Shown here piece by piece: positions 6,286-11,514 of a DNA stretch of 11,514 nt. The stretch is from Alphaproteobacteria bacterium (lineage in GTDB: Bacteria; Pseudomonadota; Alphaproteobacteria; Rickettsiales; UBA1997): the NCBI GenBank assembly GCA_016869775.1, contig VGDJ01000029.1:1-11514 (forward strand), given 5' to 3'. The translations under genes were made by a program, and so were the position numbers. The notes beneath the pieces are model-generated. The model was not told the DNA's origin. It worked only from the letters and a program-made list of their open reading frames with translations, and made no database searches. Positions within the stretch are counted from its first letter, which is position 1. Each line of letters starts with the position of its first letter.

Positions 6286-6835
6286 TTTTATTTTCTGTTT
6301 TTAATGCTTGATTTCTTCTTTTAACAATTTCTGAAATTTCTTTTGATCTTTTTTCAGCAATTGATTTTGGTGATGTTAAATTTTTAAGAGCTCCAAAAGT
6401 AGCACCAAGCATATTATATGGATTAGAGGTTCCAACTGATTTTGCTACAATATCGTTTATACCAGCACACTCAAAAACAGCGCGCATAGGTCCTCCAGCA
6501 ATTACCCCCGTTCCAAGTGGAGCCGATCTAAGGTAAACTTTTGCAGAACAATATCTTGAAAAAATATCATGATGAATTGTCCTACCTTCTTTAAGAGAAA
6601 CCTTTATCATAGTTTTTTTTGCAGCTTCAAATGCTTTATTTTTAGCATCGGAAACTTCTGTAGCATTACCTTTTCCGAAACCAACTTTTCCATTTTTATC
6701 CCCAACAACAACCAATACTGAAAATGACATGTTTTTTCCACCTTTTACAGTTTTTGAGACTCTATTAACAGCTATAAGTCTTTCAATGATTTCATTAGTA
6801 GATTTATCTTTTTGATTTTTTTGTTTTGTCATCAT
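6278..6835 (-). CDS. rpsE: 30S ribosomal protein S5
   Basis: S5 (uS5) contributes to decoding accuracy and to mRNA helicase activity at the entry tunnel. The 185 residues show the N-terminal double-stranded-RNA-binding fold: ERLIAVNRVSKTVKGG near 18-33, FSVLVVVGD..GKVGFGKGNA.EV near 42-65, then the C-terminal domain with RSAPLGTGVIAGGPMRAV near 103-120 and VGTSNPYNM near 134-142. It begins with ATG ATG (6835 or 6832), so the first residue is uncertain by one codon. It follows rplR by 8 bases. Its last 8 bases are shared with the longer reading of rpmD, which may couple the two. Confidence 0.98.
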   Translation of the reverse strand: MMTKQKNQKDKSTNEIIERLIAVNRVSKTVKGGKNMSFSVLVVVGDKNGKVGFGKGNATEVSDAKNKAFEAAKKTMIKVSLKEGRTIHHDIFSRYCSAKVYLRSAPLGTGVIAGGPMRAVFECAGINDIVAKSVGTSNPYNMLGATFGALKNLTSPKSIAEKRSKEISEIVKRRNQALKTENKND

Positions 6836-6843
6836 TAATTTTT

Positions 6844-7182
6844 TTAAAATTTTAAACCCGATTCACGACACGCTTCAGCTAACGCTTTTACGCGACCGTT
6901 ATAGTTGTAAGCACCTTTATCAAATACCACCGATAGAATATTTGCTTCTATGCATTTGCTAGCAAGATTCTTGCCTACAAACTTTGCTTTTTCAATTCCA
7001 GATGCTTTTTGTTCATTTTTTATACTTGATTCTTGAGCTAATATATTTCCAGATATATCAACAATCTGAGCATAAATATTTTTGTTAGATCTGTTGATTA
7101 CTATTCTAGGACGCATTGATTTATTATTTTTTTTAACCCCACTCCTAACTCTAATTTTTCTTCTTTGATATGATGTTAACAT
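6844..7182 (-). CDS. rplR: 50S ribosomal protein L18
   Basis: L18 (uL18) binds 5S rRNA and fixes it, with L5 and L25-type proteins, to the central protuberance. The 112 residues include a basic N-terminal arm (QRRKIRVRSGV), RPRIVINRSNKNIYAQIVD near 24-42, a helix with VGKNLA..C, and the family end VVFDKGAYNYNGRVKALAEA near 85-104 closing on ESGLKF. It is slightly shorter than most alphaproteobacterial L18 (about 118-120). An 18-base A/T-only-like gap separates it from rplF and holds no Shine-Dalgarno sequence. Confidence 0.98.
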   Translation of the reverse strand: MLTSYQRRKIRVRSGVKKNNKSMRPRIVINRSNKNIYAQIVDISGNILAQESSIKNEQKASGIEKAKFVGKNLASKCIEANILSVVFDKGAYNYNGRVKALAEACRESGLKF

Positions 7183-7200
7183 AAATTTTATAATTTTTAG

Positions 7201-7737
7201 TTACTTTTTCTTTCCTTCTTTACGCAGGATAGCTTTTCCAAATATTTTTACTCCCTTTCCCTTGTATGGCTCAGGAGATCTAAAACTTATAATTTCAGAT
7301 GCTACCTGTCCTACCATTATCTTGTCATCGCCGGTAATAATTATAAGATTTGGCTTTTCAAAAGTCGCGTTAATACCGGTGGGTAGAGCGTAAAATATTT
7401 CGTGACTATATCCAAGTGTTAAGCTCAAAACACCTTTATCAACCGAAGCTTTATAACCAACACCATTTATTTCAAGAACAATTTTAAATGGATTTGTTAA
7501 GCCATGAACTATGTTTTTTATGTTACTTCTATCCATACCAATTTTCATTGATAGGTTTTTGCTTGATTTATCCGATGAGAGTAACTTAAGCTGATTATTA
7601 TTGAATTCAATTTCTACACCAGAACTAACCTCGTAAATTTTTTTATTTTTACCAGAGTCAAAATATACTTTATTTTTATCAAGCGTTATTTTTACATTAT
7701 CTGGAACCATAATCGGCAATTTTCCTATTCGAGACAT
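7201..7737 (-). CDS. rplF: 50S ribosomal protein L6
   Basis: L6 (uL6) lies near the L7/L12 stalk base and sarcin-ricin loop. Its 178 residues match the usual length. It starts MSRIGKLPI.VP, has the two repeated alpha/beta domains of the family, GVGYKAS..KG.L.L.LGYSHE near 93-114, and ends with the conserved SPEPYKGKGVK..G...RKEGKKK. It starts 9 bases after rpsH and precedes rplR, as in other spc operons. The first domain (residues 20-80) is unusually rich in Asn, Lys and Ser, in line with the AT bias. Confidence 0.98.
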   Translation of the reverse strand: MSRIGKLPIMVPDNVKITLDKNKVYFDSGKNKKIYEVSSGVEIEFNNNQLKLLSSDKSSKNLSMKIGMDRSNIKNIVHGLTNPFKIVLEINGVGYKASVDKGVLSLTLGYSHEIFYALPTGINATFEKPNLIIITGDDKIMVGQVASEIISFRSPEPYKGKGVKIFGKAILRKEGKKK

Positions 7738-7746
7738 TTTTTGTAT

Positions 7747-8142
7747 TTAAAATATTTTTAATAAAATTTCTCCACCAAGATTTTTGGTTCTAGCTATATG
7801 ATCAGCTATTACCCCTTGCGAAGTTGACAACAAAAGCATTCCGAGACCATTTTTAACAAGTGGAATTTTCTTAGAATTACAATATATTTTTCTGCCTGGC
7901 TTTGAAACAACTGATATATCCGTTAATACAGGTTGCTGATTATAATATTTTAGGCTAATTGAAAAAAAATCATGAGAACCTTTTTTAATCTTTGCATAGT
8001 TTAAGATATACCCCTCATCTTTTAGTATAAAAAGAATATTTTCTCTAAGCTTTGATACTGGTGACAATACAGATTGTCTTCCAGCAGAATATCCATTTTT
8101 TATAATTGCTACTAAATCTGATACAGAATGATTGAATGACAT
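7747..8142 (-). CDS. rpsH: 30S ribosomal protein S8
   Basis: S8 (uS8) is a primary binder of the 16S rRNA central domain. In E. coli it also represses the spc operon by binding its mRNA near rplE; whether it does so here cannot be seen. The 131 residues show the N-terminal DLVAIIKNG block near 9-17, LRENILFILKDEGYI near 32-46, then SKPGRKIY near 80-87, and the C-terminal GLGMLLLSTSQGVI.DH.AR..N.GGEIL. Spacing to rpsN is 4 bases and to rplF 9 bases. Confidence 0.98.
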   Translation of the reverse strand: MSFNHSVSDLVAIIKNGYSAGRQSVLSPVSKLRENILFILKDEGYILNYAKIKKGSHDFFSISLKYYNQQPVLTDISVVSKPGRKIYCNSKKIPLVKNGLGMLLLSTSQGVIADHIARTKNLGGEILLKIF

Positions 8143-8146
8143 AATT

Positions 8147-8452
8147 TTACCAACTTGATTTAATTAAACCAGGAATTTGACCCCATGACGCTAATTCCCT
8201 AACCGCAATTCGAGATAACCCAAACTTTCTGAGATTTCCTCTTGGTCTTCCACTAAGAGCACATCTATTCCTATATCTTATTTTTGAACCATCTCTTGCA
8301 AGCTCAGATAATTTTGTTTGGGCTGAAAGTCTTTCTGAAAATGATATTGAATTATTCTTGATAATTTTTTTTAAATTGTCCCTTTTGATTTTTTGACTAT
8401 TTGAAAGCTTTAATCTTTTAGCATTTCTCCTAATTAATGATTTTTTTGCCAT
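8147..8452 (-). CDS. rpsN: 30S ribosomal protein S14, zinc-independent type
   Basis: S14 (uS14) sits in the head of the small subunit beside S3 and S10. The form here is the long, cysteine-poor type of 101 residues, not the roughly 61-residue zinc type: a basic N-terminal half (MAKKSLIRRNAKR), RLSAQTKLSELARD near 41-54, and the signature RNRCALSGRPRGNLRKFGLSR near 61-81 read in two parts, ending ELASWGQIPGLIKSSW. The single Cys64 is not part of a zinc site. Position between rplE and rpsH with 4-base gaps on both sides is standard. Confidence 0.98.
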   Translation of the reverse strand: MAKKSLIRRNAKRLKLSNSQKIKRDNLKKIIKNNSISFSERLSAQTKLSELARDGSKIRYRNRCALSGRPRGNLRKFGLSRIAVRELASWGQIPGLIKSSW

Positions 8453-8456
8453 AAAT

Positions 8457-8993
8457 TTATTTTATTGGAAAATTTAATTTTTTTAATAAGTAAAGAGCTT
8501 CTTCTTTTGTTTTTGCGGTTGATACGATAGTTATATTAAGTCCAAATATTTTAAGTATATTATCGAGATCTACCTCCAAAAAAATATTATGTTCTTTTAT
8601 TCCAAAACTATAGTGATTGCTTTCGTTAAATCCTTTGGATGACAGCCCCCTGAAATCTCTAATTCTTGGGAGAGCAATTATTGTTAACTTGTCAAGAAAC
8701 TGGTACATTTTTTTTCCTCTTAACGTAACTCTGCATCCGATTGGCAAATCTTTTCTTAATTTAAATGTTGATATTGCTTTTCTTGATTTAGTTAGAACAG
8801 CTTTTTGTCCAGCTATATTCGAGATTTGAGATAATAGATATGATAAAAGTTTGTTATCGCTATCTACAGCCTTGATTCCAACATTAATACTTATCATTTT
8901 AATTTTTGGAATAGACATTTCATTTTTATATGAAAATTTTTCTCTAATTTCTGGAATTGAATCCTTATATAGTTTTTCGGTTATCGTTTGCAT
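8457..8993 (-). CDS. rplE: 50S ribosomal protein L5
   Basis: L5 (uL5) binds 5S rRNA and forms bridges from the central protuberance to the small-subunit head. The 178 residues give the usual length. Landmarks are P.I..ISINVG near 29-39, the QKAVLT.SRKAISTFKLR block near 68-85, RVTLRG..MY.FLD.L near 93-108, LPRIRDFRGLSSKGF near 113-127, and the C-terminal GIKEHNIF and STAKTKEEAL. The ATG starts 2 bases after the rplX stop. In E. coli the S8 repressor site overlaps this start; I could not confirm such a fold by eye. Confidence 0.98.
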   Translation of the reverse strand: MQTITEKLYKDSIPEIREKFSYKNEMSIPKIKMISINVGIKAVDSDNKLLSYLLSQISNIAGQKAVLTKSRKAISTFKLRKDLPIGCRVTLRGKKMYQFLDKLTIIALPRIRDFRGLSSKGFNESNHYSFGIKEHNIFLEVDLDNILKIFGLNITIVSTAKTKEEALYLLKKLNFPIK

Positions 8994-8995
8994 TA

Positions 8996-9313
8996 TTAAT
9001 CAATTTTTTTTCCTGTTTTTTTTGAAACGCGATTCTTGTCTGTGAGCTTTTTATCTTCACTTCCATTAATCACAAATTTAATCTTTATTGGCTTCCCGTC
9101 TTCATGGTGCGAGATATTAGAAATGTGCACAGTTTTTTCTTTTTTTATTATTTGACCGGGTTGCTGTGCAGATGGTTTTTTGTGAAATGTACAGAGGTTA
9201 ATACCATCTACTAAAACTCTATCTTTTTGGACAGATATTATTTTACCCCTCTTACCCTTATCTGATCCAGTAATAACAATTACATTATCACCTTTTTTAA
9301 ATTTTTTTGCCAT
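8996..9313 (-). CDS. rplX: 50S ribosomal protein L24
   Basis: L24 (uL24) is an assembly-initiator protein of the large subunit near the tunnel exit. The KOW motif is at the N-terminus: KFKKGD.V.VITGSDKGKRGKII (about 3-26), followed by V.V.GINL..FHKKP near 34-48 and the HISNIS...DGKP strand, ending with a lysine-rich tail. At 105 residues it has the usual length. Its ATG shares one base with the rplN stop (TAATG), so translation is likely coupled to rplN. Confidence 0.98.
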   Translation of the reverse strand: MAKKFKKGDNVIVITGSDKGKRGKIISVQKDRVLVDGINLCTFHKKPSAQQPGQIIKKEKTVHISNISHHEDGKPIKIKFVINGSEDKKLTDKNRVSKKTGKKID

Positions 9314-9681
9314 TACAGAACCTCCGATGCTAATGATGCAATTTTAAGAAAATTTTTTTGCCTGACTTCCCTTGAAACTGGACCAAATACTCTGGAACCA
9401 ATTGGTTCATTCTCTTTATCAACCAAAACAACTGCATTGTCATCAAATTTAACAAAGCTTCCATCTGGTCTTACGATTTTATTTTTAGTTCTAACTATAA
9501 CGCCCTTAGCAACCTGACCCTTCTTCATTTTAGAGTTTGGGTTTACAGATGTTACTGAAACAACTATTATATCGCCAACTTCAGTAATCATGTGATTAGA
9601 TCCGCCAAGCACTTTAATACATCTAGCAGTTTTTGCTCCTGAATTGTCAGCTACAACTAGATTTGTTTGCATTTGAATCAT
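9313..9681 (-). CDS. rplN: 50S ribosomal protein L14
   Basis: L14 (uL14) forms an intersubunit bridge together with L19 and is the docking site of the silencing factor RsfS. The 122 residues are nearly standard: MIQMQTNL.VADNSGAK at the start, CIKVLGGS near 22-29, VGDIIVVSV near 36-44, KKGQVAKGVIVRTK near 54-67, FDDNA.VL.....P.GSRVFGPV.RE and the closing F.KI.SLA.EVL. It is the first gene of spc in E. coli, but no promoter can be seen in the 7-base gap after rpsQ, so read-through from the S10 operon is expected. It is the most conserved-looking protein of the cluster. Confidence 0.99.
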   Translation of the reverse strand: MIQMQTNLVVADNSGAKTARCIKVLGGSNHMITEVGDIIVVSVTSVNPNSKMKKGQVAKGVIVRTKNKIVRPDGSFVKFDDNAVVLVDKENEPIGSRVFGPVSREVRQKNFLKIASLASEVL

Positions 9682-9688
9682 AAAATAT

Positions 9689-9901
9689 TTATTTAATTAT
9701 CCACTTTTTCTTTTTTGATATGGGCTTTGAGTTTGATATAACAACCTCTTGTCCAATTTCAATATTTTCTTTACCATTAGTATCAACAATAAATTTTTTA
9801 CTTACGGTTATAAACTTACCGTAGCGCTCATGTTTTTTATATGTATTTGAAATTACTTTTATTGTCTTTAGATCAATAATTCCTATAACTTTTGCCTTCA
9901 T
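9689..9901 (-). CDS. rpsQ: 30S ribosomal protein S17, divergent
   Basis: S17 (uS17) binds the 5' domain of 16S rRNA. Position between rpmC and rplN, the OB-fold-like spacing and the end PISKKKKWI identify it. At 70 residues it is shorter than usual (about 75-85). HERYGKFI...KKF near 24-37 matches the HP.YGK...SKK block of the family, and IEIGQEVVISNSKPISK near 47-63 matches the GD.V.I...RP.SK block. The usual VVSDKM.KT.VV block is weak (IGIIDLKTIKVI), and the AHDE motif is replaced by VDTNG. The identity is sure from position plus the two blocks; the sequence is visibly eroded. Confidence 0.94.
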   Translation of the reverse strand: MKAKVIGIIDLKTIKVISNTYKKHERYGKFITVSKKFIVDTNGKENIEIGQEVVISNSKPISKKKKWIIK

Positions 9902-9903
9902 AA

Positions 9904-10074
9904 TTACTTTTTGTTGTTTAATTTTGTGAATATTCTAGCAATTTCTTTTCTTTTTGCTCTTATATCTTTTGGATTAACTTGTTCTCCAGATGTTTTTTTA
10001 ATCCTTATTTTAAGTAAATCCATTTTGTGATTATAGATATTCTGCAACATTGTTTTTTTATCTTGCTCTATCAT
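9904..10074 (-). CDS. rpmC: 50S ribosomal protein L29
   Basis: This 56-residue gene lies in the slot between rplP and rpsQ where rpmC is expected. ATG at 10074-10072 is 1 base after the rplP stop; TAA at 9906-9904 is 2 bases before the rpsQ ATG. L29 (uL29) is a helical hairpin next to the tunnel exit and part of the docking site for SRP and trigger factor. Seen: two helix-prone halves joined by KTSGEQVNP; the second half KDIRAKRKEIARIFTKLN (about 36-53) fits the family pattern (P..IR..RR.IARI.T.L). The usual FNLRFQ of the first helix is replaced by LLKIRIKK. All residues are strongly basic, and there is no cysteine. Context and the second helix make the call secure. Confidence 0.93.
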   Translation of the reverse strand: MIEQDKKTMLQNIYNHKMDLLKIRIKKTSGEQVNPKDIRAKRKEIARIFTKLNNKK

Positions 10075-10075
10075 T

Positions 10076-10489
10076 TTAATTGTTGTTTATAATTTTTGTT
10101 TTAAACGGTAGTTTCGAACCAGCTTTGAGAAGAGCATTATGAGCTGACTCAAAATCAATTCCATCAATTTCAAATATAACTCTTCCGGGCTTAATTTTTG
10201 CAATATAGTATTCTATATTTCCCTTACCACTTCCCATTCTAACTTCGGCTGGTTTTCTTGTTACCGGCGTATGAGGAAAAACCATTATCCAAAGTTTTCC
10301 AGATCTCTTCATATATCTGGTAATTACTTTTCTGGCGGATTCAATTTGTTTTGAATTTAATTTTGATGGCTCAAGAGCTTTGAGTCCAAATGAACCAAAG
10401 CTCAAAACATTTCCGACAGCAGAAACTCCGAGGATTTTTTTCCCTCCTTTTTGGGATTTTCTATACTTTGTTTTTGCAGGAACTAGCAT
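10076..10489 (-). CDS. rplP: 50S ribosomal protein L16
   Basis: L16 (uL16) helps position the A-site tRNA and is a late-assembly protein of the large subunit. The 137 residues match the standard length. Family landmarks: LVPAKTKYRK.QKG at the start, SFG.FGLKALEP near 30-41, ARK.ITR..KR.GK.WI..FP at about 52-71, PVTRKPAEVRMGSGKGN near 75-91 and KPGRV.FE..G near 99-109. The start lies 19 bases after rpsC with only an A/T leader. The stop is 1 base before the rpmC ATG. Confidence 0.99.
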   Translation of the reverse strand: MLVPAKTKYRKSQKGGKKILGVSAVGNVLSFGSFGLKALEPSKLNSKQIESARKVITRYMKRSGKLWIMVFPHTPVTRKPAEVRMGSGKGNIEYYIAKIKPGRVIFEIDGIDFESAHNALLKAGSKLPFKTKIINNN

Positions 10490-10508
10490 TTTTTATCTTA
10501 TAAATTAT

Positions 10509-11153
10509 TTATAGTGTTGAAATTTTCTTTTTTTCTACAAAACCTTTGTAAATCCAGACTTTAACACCAATAACACCGTAGCCAGTATACGCGTTGGCTG
10601 TTGCATAATCTATGTTACATCTCAGGGTATGAAGGGGAACAGAACCTTCTTTATACCATTCAGTTCTTGCAATTTCAGCCCCTCCAAGTCTTCCAGCACA
10701 ACTAACTTTTATACCTAAAGCTCCAAATTTTGTAGCTGACTGCATGGCTTTTTTCATAGCTTTTTTGAAGGCAGCTCTACCCTCTAATTGTTTAGCAATT
10801 GATTGAGCTACGAGGGAAGAGTTTATATCTGGTTTATCAATTTCAACAATTTTAACTTCAACTTTTGTTCCTGCAATTTTTTCTACCGATTGATTAATTT
10901 TTTCGATATCCAAACCCTTTTTTCCAATCAATACCCCAGGCTTAGAAGTTTTTATTACTAAATTTATTTTGTCTGATGGTCTTTCAATTATGATCGATCC
11001 TATTCCACAGTGCGCATAATTTTTTTTGATAAAACTTCTTATTATTACATCGCTAATTAGTTTTTTTGAATAATTTTTGCGATCATACCAGACTGATTCC
11101 CAGTTTTTGTTATTTAGAAGCCTGAATCCAACTGGATTTACCTTTTGTCCCAT
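10509..11153 (-). CDS. rpsC: 30S ribosomal protein S3
   Basis: S3 (uS3) forms the mRNA entry site with S4 and S5 and takes part in mRNA unwinding. The 214 residues start MGQKVNP.GFRL, carry the KH domain with GVLIGKKG near 75-82, then the C-terminal domain with QLEGRAAFKKAMK near 122-134, GIKVSCAGRLGGAEIAR near 147-163 and GVIGVKVWIYKG near 193-204. The end is short compared with many alphaproteobacterial S3 proteins, stopping soon after KVWI. Its ATG directly abuts the rplV stop (TAAATG, no gap). Confidence 0.99.
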   Translation of the reverse strand: MGQKVNPVGFRLLNNKNWESVWYDRKNYSKKLISDVIIRSFIKKNYAHCGIGSIIIERPSDKINLVIKTSKPGVLIGKKGLDIEKINQSVEKIAGTKVEVKIVEIDKPDINSSLVAQSIAKQLEGRAAFKKAMKKAMQSATKFGALGIKVSCAGRLGGAEIARTEWYKEGSVPLHTLRCNIDYATANAYTGYGVIGVKVWIYKGFVEKKKISTL

Positions 11154-11514
11154 TTATTTTTCCTCGTTTTTAGTTACTTTTTTATCACTAAGCATATTTT
11201 CTTCAACAATAACTGTTATGTTGCTGTATGTTTTAAGAATTCTACTTGATTTTCCTCTTCCTCGAGCTGAAAATCTTTTTAGCGCAAAAGCCCTTCCAAC
11301 ATTTATTTCTTTAATATACAAGTTATCAGCATCCATATTGTGATTATTTTCAGCATTAGACACAGCCGAGTATATTATTGCTCTGATCGTTGATGAAAGC
11401 TTTAATTTTGAAAATTTTAGAATTGTTAAAGCCTGAGATACTTTGAGACCAGTTATGTTTTTAGTAATCTTCATTACTTTTAATGGGCTTGATTTTAAAG
11501 CTTTTTGCGACGCT
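11154..11514 (-). CDS. rplV: 50S ribosomal protein L22, partial: start lies off the right edge
   Basis: L22 (uL22) lines the exit tunnel; its loop near the constriction is a site of macrolide-resistance changes in other bacteria. Visible landmarks: KVSQALTIL, SAVSNAENNH.MD.DNLYI, the tunnel-loop region LKRFSARGRGKSSRI and the closing strand SNITVIVEE, with a lysine/glutamate tail. An in-frame ATG at 11474 would leave only 12 residues before KVSQAL, where the family has about 28 or more. The frame stays open upstream to the edge (first whole codon at 11513) and reads ASQKALKSSPLKV, which matches the alphaproteobacterial A..K.LR.SP.K start region. So ATG 11474 is an internal Met and the true start is outside the window. 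Confidence 0.95.
   Translation of the reverse strand, partial: ASQKALKSSPLKVMKITKNITGLKVSQALTILKFSKLKLSSTIRAIIYSAVSNAENNHNMDADNLYIKEINVGRAFALKRFSARGRGKSSRILKTYSNITVIVEENMLSDKKVTKNEEK

Noticed and set aside
9904..10075. Possible loss of rpmC, because the stretch between rplP and rpsQ has no long open frame
   Set aside because: A 56-codon frame with start, stop and L29-like second helix fills the gap almost exactly.
11495..11514. Possible rpsS C-terminus reading Arg-Arg-Lys-Lys-Leu-stop at the right edge
   Set aside because: The same bases in another frame continue rplV with residues that match the L22 N-terminal region, so they are inside rplV. A basic five-residue tail in AT-rich sequence is weak evidence; the true rpsS end is probably further upstream, unless the two genes overlap.

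Overview
The window is a long, tightly packed ribosomal-protein cluster, all on the minus strand, from a very AT-rich bacterium (protein sequences rich in Lys, Ile and Asn). Reading in transcription order from the right edge, it covers the end of the S10 operon (rplV, rpsC, rplP, rpmC, rpsQ), the whole spc operon (rplN, rplX, rplE, rpsN, rpsH, rplF, rplR, rpsE, rpmD, rplO, secY) and the alpha operon (adk, rpsM, rpsK, rpoA, rplQ), followed by rplS and a small predicted lipoprotein. A further partial gene runs off the left edge. Gene order points to an alphaproteobacterium: adk lies between secY and rpsM, rpsD and rpmJ are missing from the cluster, S14 is the roughly 101-residue form without zinc cysteines, and L22 has the alphaproteobacterial residue pattern. 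Strong AT bias and short proteins suggest a host-associated or streamlined lineage (Rickettsiales, Holosporales or similar). That last step is inference, not proof.

Layout: 11514-9904 is the S10-operon tail; rplV is cut by the right edge. 9901-4362 is spc; most gaps are 0-9 bases, with several start/stop overlaps (rplN/rplX 1 base, rpsE/rpmD 8 bases, secY/adk 4 bases as ATGA). 4365-1399 is adk plus the alpha operon, with wider gaps of 19, 20 and 45 bases before rpsM, rpsK and rpoA. 1390-989 is rplS, which is usually found with rpsP-rimM-trmD rather than behind rplQ. 949-566 encodes a small lipoprotein of unknown function, 324-565 is non-coding with no convincing terminator or promoter, and 323-1 is a partial membrane-anchored protein of unknown function.

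Functionally, the genes supply core parts of both ribosomal subunits, the central subunit of the Sec translocon, adenylate kinase and the RNA polymerase alpha subunit, so ribosome, secretion and transcription capacity are made together. The standard code is in use: secY ends in TGA, rpsK in TAG and nearly all others in TAA. The less ordinary parts are at the left end (rplS placement, the lipoprotein, the partial membrane protein) and the TTG start of rpsM, which carries the clearest Shine-Dalgarno sequence in the window. I see no CRISPR array, mobile element, tRNA or rRNA, and no clear undescribed system.
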